Below, one piece after another: positions 47,485 to 58,071 of a stretch of DNA of 64,000 bases. The notes under the pieces were generated by a model, which made no database searches, was not told where the DNA came from, and saw only the letters and a program-made list of their open reading frames with translations. This stretch comes from Gnetum montanum. Lineage: Eukaryota > Streptophyta > Gnetopsida > Gnetales > Gnetaceae. Numbering within the stretch: the first letter of the stretch is position 1; each line of letters starts with the position of its first letter. The stretch lies in assembly GCA_015680685.1 (NCBI GenBank), contig MNCI01003975.1, positions 1,586,704 through 1,650,703 on the forward strand. The letters run 5' to 3'. The translations under genes and the position numbers were made by a program.

Positions 47485-50270
47485 GAGAGCTTCCTAATGT
47501 ACAGTTGAAGTCATTACCAGATCATATAGGCTTAAGGAAGTATTCTTTTGTTTCAAAGCCTTCATGACTTGGGTTAATGCACTCGTTAGATCTTTACCAT
47601 TTGGGGCACTCTTGTTTGTGGAGACTTGGTCCATTTAACCCAGCATTCGTATCTCTCGTGGAGGGATTTCTACATTGGTAGCTAGGGATGTTGAGTTTGG
47701 GACCCTGTGAGTACCGGTATTATTGTCTTGATGACTTGTGCTAGGCTCACTGGTGGATGGAACCATAGGAACAACATTTAATGGTATGGACTTCAGTAGT
47801 CCTACTTTGCCCTTGTGGTGTTCCTTCTCTAGGCACTCTCGTGTCAGCCTGTCAGCAAGATGCTCTCATAGGGGTCATGGGGGAACGGTAAGGATTTGCG
47901 TGTTAGGGAGTTTCGGCAACCAGATCATGAAGGGAGTGGGTCAGTTTTTTGATGGTGTGGTTGCTGTTGCAACAGAAGGGGGTACGTGAATGACGAACAA
48001 TTTTTGTGGCACAGGGAACATGCATATGACGAAAGGAGTTTGAGGAGGTGTTGAGGTAGGTGTATTTTCAGAGGGCCTACGGATTACAAAAGGTTTTTGT
48101 GGGACTTCCTGTCCATTCTCCACATGGATAGTGTTAATCACATATGGTGCATCATTAGTATTGAGAGGATCCTTGTAAACCCCCATGGGTTGGTTTTGGG
48201 GCCTTACTGGGTTTGCCTCGTCAAATACTATTTCACCCCTGTCCATCATGTGTCGTATATCATGTTTTAAGGTGAAACAGTAGTCAATTTCATGCCCACA
48301 CCATTGGTGATATTCACAAAACCTGTCCAATCTAAAGCCTCTTGGAATGGGGGGCTCATTAGCTATTGCTAAAGCTGGGTTCTTAGCCAACTCACAGAAC
48401 CAATCATGTTTTTGAGATGTTGCAAGGGACACTTTTTTATGTTTGATTAACCTGGCCTTTAGAAGTTGATCTAACAATTGTGAAGGCTTCATAGGCAAGG
48501 GTGTATATTGGGTGGGATCCTTTCATTCGAATGTACTAGTGTAACCCATGTAGGTGTTTTTATTTGAGGAAGATTCTGGTGTAGGCATAGGTGTGGTTCT
48601 TTCACAGCCAGTTGGAGCAATAGGTTGTTTTGCTTTCTGTCTTGGATTATTAGGTTGGGCTGTCTCTGCCACCACTGCCACCATCATTTTGGATTTATCC
48701 TTATCTTTCCTTGTATGTTGGCTCCTAAAGGTCAAGTAGGCTAGGTCATTACTTGTTCGCGCCACCTCTTCTATGTTCTTGATTTGCACGAATGCTTGGC
48801 TCAAAGTATAGGTAGTGAGATAATAAAGTTTCGATTTAATAAAGTCTTTCACAGCTGCTTTAAGGATTGTAAGTAGATATGTTTCAAGGATGGGCTCGTG
48901 AAGTTCATTCAGGGTTGCACTCCACCTTTGGATGAATTTTTGTACCAGCTCTAGCGACGTCTGTTTGATCTAAATCAAGCTATCTAGTGTGGCTTCAGGA
49001 TTTAAATTATATTTAAAACATGTAACAAACTGATGTAGCAAATCTTCTAGAGAGGATATGGAGTTATGGGGTAAATCTCAGTACCAGTCTAAGGCTCTTC
49101 CTATCAAGGACATAGCAAATACACATAGAATTGCATGAGGCTAGGCTTGAAGTAATAGACACTCTAGATGGAATGTTATCAGATGGGCATTTGGATCTCC
49201 CTCTCCATTGTACTTGGTTAGTTGAGGCAATGAGATTCCCTTTGGCAAGGTTAATGGTAGAATTGAAAGGTGGATTGGGTCATCTTGATAGAAGTCTAGC
49301 ACCTTGATTTCCTCAAGGCGCTTTAAGGCGCTTTAACTCTTCAGTTAATGAGTGCATCATTTTTTTTGTATCTACCCACTCTTGGGCGGTAGGAAAACTA
49401 GCGGGTTGGGTGGATTGTGATTGATAGTAATTCGATTGTTGCATGGTTTGTGGAAAGGAGGACTGTTGGATTGTCGATTTTTGTGGTGGAGCAACATTTA
49501 GAGATGGGACTGCAGGGTGTGGTACAGTGTAGTGGGTAGGTTGGTTTTGCTGAACAGCTGGTAAAACCCACTGCCCAGCCATAGGTTATGAGGTGACACC
49601 CTGAACATGTTGGGTTGAAGTAATCAATGGTGCTCCATGTGTTTGCACTTGTGGTATGTAATGGATGGACGTGGAAGCTAGTATGACAGATGGCATCTGA
49701 ATTACCTAAGGTCAGAATATCAATCTTGCATTAGTTTGAGGAGGGAGTTGTCGGGACTGCACTTGTGAAGGTATGATGGAAGTCGACATATCAAATTGAA
49801 TGTTGGGCATGGGTAAAATGGGGATGGAAGAGAGTCCTTCTTGTTAGGAAACTGGTACTCGAGTGTTTGTAGATGAAGGAGGAAGCATAGTTTCTTCCAG
49901 GAAAGGTTGGAATAGTGGGTTTGTATGGGCATGTGTATTGATAGTATGGTATGAATCCCCATGCTCAGATTGGGCTGCAAAGTTATCTTCCTCATCTCCA
50001 CTCTAAGGCTCTATTGGAGTTGGTTGTAAGGCTTGACTCCTTGCCATAAGAAGCTGAGATATAATTCGATGATGGTGTTCAGACAGGGGGATTATATCAA
50101 ATGCCGAGGAAGTGAACTCACGACCTCCTTTGTGAATAAGTTCATAGTTTTGCTTCGCTTCTCTTTCTACACGTTCGATGGGTAGGTTGTCTTGGATCTT
50201 GACATAGATGAAGTTATATTTTTCTAGTGTGAGAGTTGCATAAATAGGGTCTTTTCCCTATAGGCTAAGT
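47485..50270 (-). pseudogene. Gag (Tat-A)
   Basis: Read with several stops, the frame starts around I-Y-A-T-L-T-L-E-K-Y-N-F (about 50240), followed by a Pro/Gln-rich N-terminal part (49313-50001). A coiled segment (M-H-S-L-T-E-E-L-K-R-L-K) ends at a 10-bp tandem duplication (GGCGCTTTAA twice, 49317-49336), which shifts the frame. The gag core has L-I-G-R-A-L-D-W-Y and L-L-H-Q-F-V-T-C-F (about 48990-49100), then K-D-F-I-K-S-K-L-Y-Y (48852). The next open stretch (47941-48498) has F-C-E-Y-H-Q-W-C-G-H-E-I-D-Y-C-F (about 48275-48325), the Tat-type zinc-like motif C-x2-H-x2-C-G-H-x4-C. A linker to protease follows with a few stops. Confidence 0.8.
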
Positions 50271-50690
50271 GACTAGTGACTTGGGCCTTAAGGGTTTATC
50301 TATTCGATAATAGTTATGGGTTCTGTCGCAATCAAAGGGTTCAAGGTCTCAGCCCCAAAGTCAGAGATCTGCAGTGCTACCGTGTTGATTTGGACAGATT
50401 CCATTGTGAGCATGAATAAACTGGGCTGGATGAGTTGAGCATGCGTAAGCTAGATGGTTAACCTTTCGTGAGTAAGTTGACAACGTGAGTAAGCTGACAG
50501 CATGAGAAACTGACAACGAGAGTAAGCTGACAGTGTGAGCAACTGATAGCGTGAGCAACTGACAGCGTGAGCAACTAATAGCATGAGTAACCTAATAGCA
50601 TGAGCAAGTTGACAGCGTGAGTAAGCTAACAGCATGATTAAGCTAACAGCGTGAGCAACCTGACAGCGTGAGAAACTGAGCTTATCATGG
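50271..50690 (-). repeat. Tat-A leader with tandem AGCGTGAG units
   Basis: Between about 50466 and 50680 the plus strand repeats a 16-19 bp unit of the type AGCGTGAGCAACTGAC about twelve times, with AGCATGAG variants. The ORFs on the opposite strand (50361-50635) are only translations of this repeat. The rest of the leader has no feature. Confidence 0.8.
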
Positions 50691-50772
50691 ATAAGTTAGG
50701 CTGACTGTGAGTAGGCTAGCTTGACAAGCTAGGTTTCAGTTTCAGTTTTTTGACAGACGGTAAATAAGTTCT

Positions 50773-50791
50773 GCCCTCCTTCTAGCGCCAA
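50773..50791 (-). other. Primer binding site of Tat-A
   Basis: On the minus strand it reads TTGGCGCTAGAAGGAGGGC, five bases after the 5' LTR end (TACA-GTAAA). The same site, slightly decayed, is at 24047. The identity of the tRNA was not determined. Confidence 0.8.
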
Positions 50792-50796
50792 TTTAC

Positions 50797-52496
50797 TGTA
50801 CTAATCGAAATCATCGATGTAAGGCTGGAAACAAACACTGAAAGATCATCGGACGGGCACAGCTAACCCTGCCTTTGTGTAAGGGCAACCTAGAAAAGAA
50901 AACGAAGGCAGAGTGCCTTGGATGGTTTACACGCAAATCAACCAAGGACTTCCCTGAATGTGAGCTATCGCTTGCGCTGGGGTTAGCGTAATAGACGTTT
51001 GAAATGTAGATGGTAACGTATGAAATGCAAATAGAGTGTATGTAGAAAATGATATTGTAAAAGAAGCACAAACTAAATTTAACAGAGTAAACAATATAAT
51101 GGAAGGCAAAATGAACTGTATTGTATTGCTTAGAATGAATGTGTACCAGTCAAAGCATAGTTGCGCGTGTGGATGGCAAGTCAAGTGCTAAGCCCCGGGG
51201 TGATATGCTTGTAGGTGCTTGGATGCTAGAAGTCAGGTGCGCTCGAGCGTCCAGAAGTTACTAGTCAGTGTTTCCTAAGCCGCAAACCTTCAAAATTGCC
51301 CATCTCATTTATGTGGATTGATAGGATATTTATAAGGTTTGAATGGGCTCATGTGCAGAGCTCATGGATGGAATCAACAGCTAAGAAATGAGAGGAAAAT
51401 GAATCAAGTGACACACGTTTCATGGACATCTATGTATGAATTGGACATGTGTAGGAAAGTTATGTTTTTTGACTAGATGCATTGTATCTTACAGTGTATG
51501 TTAGCTTACTCAAGTTAGCTTACGCTCATGGAAGCACATACATTTCAAGCGTAAGATCTTGGCAAGCTCACAAATGATGAAAATTTACAATGAAAATGAT
51601 AATGTACAACAAGAGAAATTGACTCCAGCTCACTTGAAACTTCTTGATCTCTGAATTGACTACTGCAAGATGTCGATTTGAATGGTTTTGTGGCTGTTTG
51701 AGGCATCTCTCTTTCATCAAAGCTTCCAACATGAGTTGATCTTTTTCTAGCATGTCCTTAGCATGTGTTTGGCGTGTTTTTGACTAGGTGTGACCAGTAC
51801 TCACGCTGCACTCACACTATCAACATGACCTCAGTGTGAGTGAGCTAAAAGTGACATATTTCACACCAAATTTTGATTTTTGAATCTTGTTTCTTGAGTA
51901 CAACAATTTTCCAGCTATGGTTAACCTTGAGAGTGATTTGCAAGTCAAAACTTGAGCTTGGATGTGCCTTGTTTTAGACCACTTTTGGCAGCTCACGCTG
52001 GACTCACGCTGCCAGCGTGAGCTCAGCGTGACCATAGCATGAGCTGCAAAAACTTGCAATTTTGAACTTGAAATCTGGATTCTGAAGGTTGGAACTTGAA
52101 GCTATCAAAAATGAACCCTAAGGATGACTTTCACCCTTGAAATCAAATCATTTTAACTCAGTTTTAAGGCTCTCACAGTTGCTCATGCTACACTCACGCT
52201 GCCAGCGTGACCTCAGCGTGAGTGAGAAAATGTGTATAATTTTTCCTGAAATTTGAATTCCCAAATGCTGAAACTTGGAGTGGATAGCAGTGGCCTTTGA
52301 GGATGGCTTGCACCCTCATATTGGACCATCTTTAACTTTATTTTGAAGCTGTTGGAAGTGCTCACGCTAAGGGCAAGTGGGTTTGACAAGCCCAGCGTGA
52401 GTTACATGCCTTAGTCAAATGTTTGCCTCTCAAAAGCTTAAAAGGATCTGAGTTGTTCTCATTTCAAAGTGTTAGGCTGAAATTAGTGGTGTTTCA
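50797..52496 (-). repeat. 5' LTR of Tat-A
   Basis: This 1700-bp LTR reads leftward from TGAAACACC to TAGTACA. TATAAATA on minus is at 51327-51334. U3 contains the palindromic cluster CTCACGCTGCCAGCGTGAG near 52000 and more copies at 51800-51850 and 52190-52230. It is uninterrupted, so it shows the pre-insertion state of the other LTR (GCTAG site at about 51228). Confidence 0.9.
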
Positions 52497-52501
52497 CCAT
52501 T

Positions 52502-53460
52502 TTCTTGGCTACAAAGTATTTGTGCAGATGGACCATAGTATAATATGCTTCCTCATGAATGAGCCAATGATGAGCCCTCATGTCATATGGTAGCTTATGA
52601 TCTTGTAGAAATTTGACATCATGACGGTAGATCAAAAAGTGATTGAGAATGTGATTGTTGACCATTTCTTGTTTAAGATGGAATAACAAAGAGGAGGAGA
52701 GCACACTCTTAGATTAGTTTCTAGATGAACTCCTATTTACAGGAGCAATAACTAATCGAATGCTCATAGAAACAACATGGTACAATGGCATCCTCACCTA
52801 TCTTCTCACTCAAGAGATGCCATAAGATCTTGACTTGAGAAAGAAGAAAAAATTCTTTCATTGGGCCAAATACTTCATGGAAATCAATGGACACATTTAC
52901 AAGGTGTGCACTAATGGCCTAATTCATTGGTATGTCCTTGACAAAGATCAACTGTATGTTCTCCAAGATGCTCATGAAGGACCTTGTAGAAGCCACTATG
53001 TAGGCAGTCTCATGGCCATAAAAATCTTGATGGTAGGATATTGTTGGCCTACAATCTTCAAGGATGCCCACTAGTTTGTCAAATTTTGTGAATGTTGTCA
53101 GCAAGATGGGGGGAGGACTGCTCGAATAGAAGGTCCTCAATAGTGGATTCAACCACTGGAACCTTTTAACATATGGGGCATTGACTTCATGGGTTCCATC
53201 ACACCCATGTCCAACAGAAAGACATATATTATCATAGTAGTTGACTACTACATAAAATGGGTAGAGGCAGTAGCCATTACTAATTGTACATCATCCATTA
53301 CTACTAGATTTATACAACAAAATATTGTAAATAGGTTTGGGGTGCCACGTTCACTAATTTTTGACAATGAACTATTAGCACCAATTTTTGTAAATAGGTT
53401 TGTAAAGGGTGTGACTTCAAGGGGAATCAATACTCTTTTTACTCTTCTACTTGCTTGAGT
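52502..53460 (+). pseudogene. Athila-like RNase H (second half) and integrase
   Basis: The frame continues from 30319: F-L-G-Y-K-V-F-V-Q-M-D-H-S-I-I (52502-52550). Integrase follows with G-Y-C-W-P-T-I-F-K-D-A-H and F-C-E-C-C-Q-Q (zinc part, 53035-53105). The core has I-W-G-I-D-F-M-G-S-I (53170), Y-I-K-W-V-E-A-V-A and G-V-P-R-S-L-I-F-D-N-E. The core is cut after V-N-R-F-V-K-G (about 53410); the catalytic Glu and the C-terminal domain are missing. Stops are few for such an old element. Confidence 0.85.
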
Positions 53461-54480
53461 GCTTGAGTGTTTTTCACAAACTACTTACCATTCCATTCCA
53501 ATGACTAATAAGAAGTCAAATAAGTCCTTGCATGATGTGGTTTCTATCCAAAAATCCAAAAAAATGATGGGAATTTATAGCACCATTCAAAAAAATGAAT
53601 AAGTCTTTGCATGGTGTGGTTCCCATTCAAAATCTCAAAAAAAAAAACTGAAATGATTATGGGAATTCAAAGCACATCCCTTAGACAAATAAATAGGCCA
53701 CAAGCATTGGTTATTGAACTAGAAAGATATGCAGCCATGCCTGAAGGTCCCCTCTAACTAAGGCCCTCTTTGACTTCCTACTTCTCTCTTTTCTTATTTT
53801 TATGGAATGGTGTTTGTTTTATGAAAGCACTCTCATGTCTCATGTGGATGGACTAGTCTTAGAGTGATGATGCAAAGTCACTAAAAGTGGATGGTTTTGG
53901 TCTAGACTAAGGATGAATCTTCTCGGGTCATTTTAAATACAAATTTCATAAGGGACTTCTTATGACCTCAATTTGAAACTCTATTCCACCTTCTCTATCA
54001 TCCATCCATGCTACCATAACTCACCTCACTATTGGGTTCTATGTTATGCTCTATGTCTTGGTCTGATGTGTTTGAATCTTTGAATAAATTTTTCCTAGTT
54101 GGTCCTTAAACTTTCCATGACCATTAATCAACTATGGGGCCCATGGACTCCTTAGTTGAGGTTATGCAAGGACAACAAGGGCATGAGCCTGCTATGGTGA
54201 GAACCCACTTGCATAGCTCTTAGTTTGGTTAGTTAAGGTTCCTTGCCTTAGACATTGCTACAATCCTATCTTTTGCATATTCCATTAAATATTTTGCTTA
54301 GTGCTCTTCAACCTTTTATTTCATTCATCCTCAAAATCATTTTGTCTTCATTTTTCCAAATTTATGAGCTCTAACATCCTCTTCTCTTGTTTTCATATTA
54401 TTCTTGGCCTTTTGAGCTTTCATTTGACCCCAATTTCATTCAAAAAGTCTTTGTATTTTGCAAGTTTGACCAAAGTCAAT
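53461..54480 (+). other. Region between integrase and third ORF
   Basis: No gene was recognised. There is an imperfect direct duplication of ~70 bp (53519-53585 and 53599-53680, 'aataagtc-ttgcatg-tgtggtt'). Confidence 0.5.
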
Positions 54481-54494
54481 GATTGTCTATGGTG

Positions 54495-54552
54495 GTCAAC
54501 AGCTATGTCAACAAGGCCTTGTTGATGCAGTGCAAAAATCTTATATATACCA
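54495..54552 (+). promoter_or_regulatory. U3-like fragment with TATA motif upstream of the third ORF
   Basis: AGCTATGT-AACAAGGCCTTGTTGA-TGCA matches the start of the element's own U3 (24713-24740), and a TATATATA motif follows at about 54542. It sits ~450 bp before the third ORF. It could act as an internal promoter, or be a relic of recombination with an LTR. Confidence 0.4.
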
Positions 54553-54986
54553 CTGCACACTTAGAAATTTTTTGTCATTTACCTCATAACACATGGGGAG
54601 TTTTTGCCATTTTTTAGAGCCCAAAACCTTCTAGAGCCCATAACTTGTTAACTATTTGTTCAAATCACTCCATTTTTCGATCCTACACTTACTAGAGGTA
54701 AGCTCTTTATCATCGAGGTTGCAAACCTTAAGGTCTCTCATGAAATTTTTTGAAAATTTTTCTAACTCCCCCAAAGGATTAATAAACTTAACAATATATA
54801 AACATCAACGTTTTCAAGAGTTAATCCTTTTAACAATTATTGAGGTGATTTATTAATAATAACACATAAATAAAATAATAATTAGAGTAATTAAATCAAC
54901 CATAATCACAACTTAGCCGAGTGTAACTATCCTAAATAGATAAAGGTATCCCAATTACTTCATGTTACACAGTGATTGGTAACCCA

Positions 54987-55006
54987 TGGTCTTATTGTGA
55001 TTACAG
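54987..55006 (+). promoter_or_regulatory. Candidate 3' splice site before the third ORF
   Basis: A pyrimidine-rich TCTTATTGTGATTACAG immediately precedes ATG-GCA at 55007. The third ORF of Athila elements is believed to be expressed from a spliced RNA, and this site would place the ATG at the exon start. Confidence 0.45.
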
Positions 55007-57878
55007 ATGGCACCAAGACCTAAGTGCCTGTAGGAAGGAGAGCCTTCTCAACCTAGGGAGAAATGACCTAAAGCTGGAAGGGGCCAATAAGAACAAGCCC
55101 AAGAACCACCAAAGGTAACCCATGTAATAGGACATCTTCGTGAGGAGCCCAAAGTGGAATCTATTCAACGTATTCTAGAAGAAGTGCCCATAGAACAATC
55201 ACAGTGTGGAGAGGTGCTAGTACCTATGCTAAGGCTTGAAGTCACTTTGACTCAAGCCTACCTTGACATCATCAAGTCCCAAGAGATTCAACGATCAATT
55301 CTTCAAGAAATAAACTTTGGACCATTTCTAGAGAAAGCTCCAACACATGTCAAAACACAACTGCAAACTTCTCCCATGTGGCCACTTATCACATCCAGTG
55401 GATAATGGTACATGGAAGATACATATCTCTTCTGGAACAATAGAAGGTTGAGGTCCATAGTTAAGGTTAAGAATATTCAAGTATCCTACTTGGTCGAAGC
55501 TATCATGCAAGCACTAGGGTTGCCTAACATTGGGACATAGTTGATGGAGCTATCAACGAAAGGTGATCTTGAGGCCAAAAAGGAGTCTACTTAGTAATTC
55601 TATGGGGTTGACCATAAGGAGTATAGTGTGCTCACACCAATGGAGTGCATCTATTTCAAAATTTTGGCCTATCACCTCAATCCAACAATGAGGCCCAACA
55701 AGGTGACTACCTTCTCTACCAGAGCATGTGTCATTGTAAGCAAGAGATTTCTTGTAAACGTTCCACAACTCATCTACTTGGAGATTAAAAAGCACTTCAA
55801 GGAAAAAAAACATGAAAGGAAAATCCTACCCTTTTTATGCCTCATCCAAAAACTCTACAAAAGGATAGGGATCGTCCACTATGCCAATGACACAATTAGG
55901 CATGGTCCTTTGGCCTCATGTTCTGAAATCATGAAGGAAAAGATGTTGACTACAACTCAAGAGGAGTAGCTGCCTCCACCACTACCTACTCAAGAAACAT
56001 CACTAGAGGCCTACACAACCATTGAGCGCTTATGCAAAATCTAAGAGTAGCTCTTGAGTGAGCAAGAGCAGCATGTAGGGATGAGTAGTGTAGATCCATC
56101 TACGTATAGATTAACAATGAGTCACTTTAATTAGGTGGCTCAATATTCTCTGTCCAACAAATGTAGTTGTCCACAAGGTTGGATCCTAATGCTTAAGAGG
56201 TGAAGGTATCCTTATCACAATATCATTTATTTCTAGAAATCTTTGGGAATGGTGCCACCTTCTTAGTGCGATTGGAGGAAGGTGAAGGGCCAACTCTCTT
56301 GGTGATGTAGCATCAAGGGCAAGAGCTGGCCACTACAGTAGTTGTTGATAGTGTTGTCAAAGCACTCAATGCACTTGTGATGTCTATACCAAATGTATCT
56401 ACACTTTGAGATGTGTAGATGTTCATAGGCATGGTCAGCAAAAAACTGAATGCAGCCCAACATGAAGAATTGCTGGATCAACTAGTGGGGACCAGGCAAC
56501 TAATTCCAGATATCTTTGATTTTCTAGAAAACATCATTACAACCTAGTTGGAGCTACTGGACACAAGGGGAAAATGCATCATCCTAGAGGGACAACTCAA
56601 AATGGCTCAAGCACAAAATCAATGCTTGGCCATGGAGGTTGCCAAATTATGTGCCTACCTTGCTAACCCTGCACTCCTTAGCCCAACAATAACCAAGGAT
56701 GAAGCTTTCCAATAGCTTCAAGAATGATTTAGGAAGGTTGAGGAGGAAGTGGTAATGACCATCTTCAACCAGTCCATAGTAGAAGCAAAGATGCATTCAA
56801 TTCAGAAGGACTTGGCTCAGATGCACCAGGAGAATGAAACTCTAACTACACAGAATCATTGTTTGTGTAATGTTGATGATTGAAAGGAACAAATGTAAGA
56901 ATTTATTCATCAATAGTAGGTGCAACTTACTAGGGTGAAAAATATGTTAAGGATATTGGCCACAAAAAACCAAAATTTATCAATGGAGAAAGTTCATGCC
57001 TTACACTAGAAATCTGCTATTGAGATTGCTACCTGAAAGAATGAAGCTTTAAAGTTTGAAAGAGTCAAAAATCACTATAGAGACTAGGTTGGCCTATAGA
57101 AGGAAGTCAACAAGAAGCACATCCAAATGGGAAAGGCAAACATAAATGATTTTCTCCAGCAACTCCAATAAGGAAGAGAAGTTTGACAACCCATTATTGA
57201 TGAGATTGATGCTTACAACAAAGTGGAGATCTACCTAAAGGAGTTACATATAGAAGAAATGATAGAATACATGGAGCTAGCCAATCTCCAATATGAAAAC
57301 CTAGCTATGCTGACTACCAAATGACCACGGTCAGATTTATAGAAAAAAGTGGCTAGCTTGTATTTTTTATACAAGGAAAAGTTCAAGCACCATAAAGACA
57401 CTAAGGAGAAGCTTGCGGCTACAAATGTTGAACTCAAAGTTCTCAAAGCATGATTCACAAGTCAACGATCAACTGCTAATAACCTAGTCAAAAGGATGAG
57501 TGATTACTAGGAGCTAAAGGATATAGTCAAAGCATTTGACATTGAATGCAAACAATCCATTACCTAATTCATCAATGTAAAGGAGTTGTTTCCAACAATT
57601 CCATGTCCCTAGGATGTGCTTGTTCCAACCCACATTGGTGAAGCTATGTGGATGATGTAGGATCCTAAAAGTAAGGAGGAGAAAATGAAAGCACTATTGG
57701 ATGCTTTTTGCCTCCCACTAGAAGTTGTATTAGCAGTAGGATAGTTGCAGCTGCCTTAACTATCGCCTATGCATGAAGCTAGTGAAGGTCCCTCAAAACC
57801 TCAGGAGCCACCGTCGCTTGAGACTGTCTAATCTTCTCCACCAACTTCACACCATCAAGGAACATGTTGTCCAATTTT
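55007..57878 (+). pseudogene. Third (env-like) ORF of the Athila-like element
   Basis: Starting M-A-P-R-P-K, the frame runs with scattered stops for ~950 codons. The open 55154-55405 stretch precedes a region with R-S-I-V-K-V-K-N-I-Q-V-S-Y ... A-L-G-L-P-N-I-G (55450-55540). Then come I-L-A-Y-H-L-N-P-T, V-N-V-P-Q-L-I-Y and F-L-C-L-I-Q-K-L-Y-K-R-I-G-I (55650-55880). This is the pattern of the plant transposon domain seen in retroelement third ORFs. From about 56540 to 57460 the chain is rich in Glu, Lys, Gln and Leu and looks like a long coiled coil. The tail is Pro/Ser-rich. No signal peptide or membrane segment was seen, so 'envelope' describes position only. Confidence 0.65.
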
Positions 57879-58071
57879 GAAGAGTTATGTCATGATGTTT
57901 AGTTTTGTGTCATGAACACTACCATTTTTGTAATGTGTTGATTCATACACTCAGTCACTCCATTTTTGTCAAGTTAGTCTATTTTGTTTATGAAAGGTTA
58001 GGCAATAATTCCATACCTTTTCAATTTTGTAAAAGAACTTGAGGATAAGTTTTCATTTAGTCATGGGGGTA
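57879..58071 (+). other. 3' untranslated tail and polypurine tract of the Athila-like element
   Basis: It matches 1-170 and ends in TGGGGGTA directly before the LTR. Confidence 0.75.

Larger units (their letters stand above)
30325..52496 (-). mobile_element. Tat-type Ty3/gypsy element (Tat-A), about 19.3 kb
   Basis: The element reads on the minus strand: 5' LTR at the right (50797-52496), primer site, leader repeats, gag-protease, a 6.7-kb segment with an antisense gene, RT-RNase H-second RNase H-integrase, 3' region, and 3' LTR at the left. A perfect duplication CCATT (30320-30324 and 52497-52501) brackets it, and removing it restores the host RNase H frame. The second, archaeal-type RNase H is the hallmark of the Tat clade, which includes Ogre. 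Net length without the nested solo LTR is about 19.3 kb, in the Ogre size range. Confidence 0.85.

Noticed and set aside
50361-50635. Leucine/serine-rich minus-strand ORFs (S-R-C-Q-L repeats) as a secreted peptide
   Set aside because: They are translations of the tandem GCGTGAG leader repeat.
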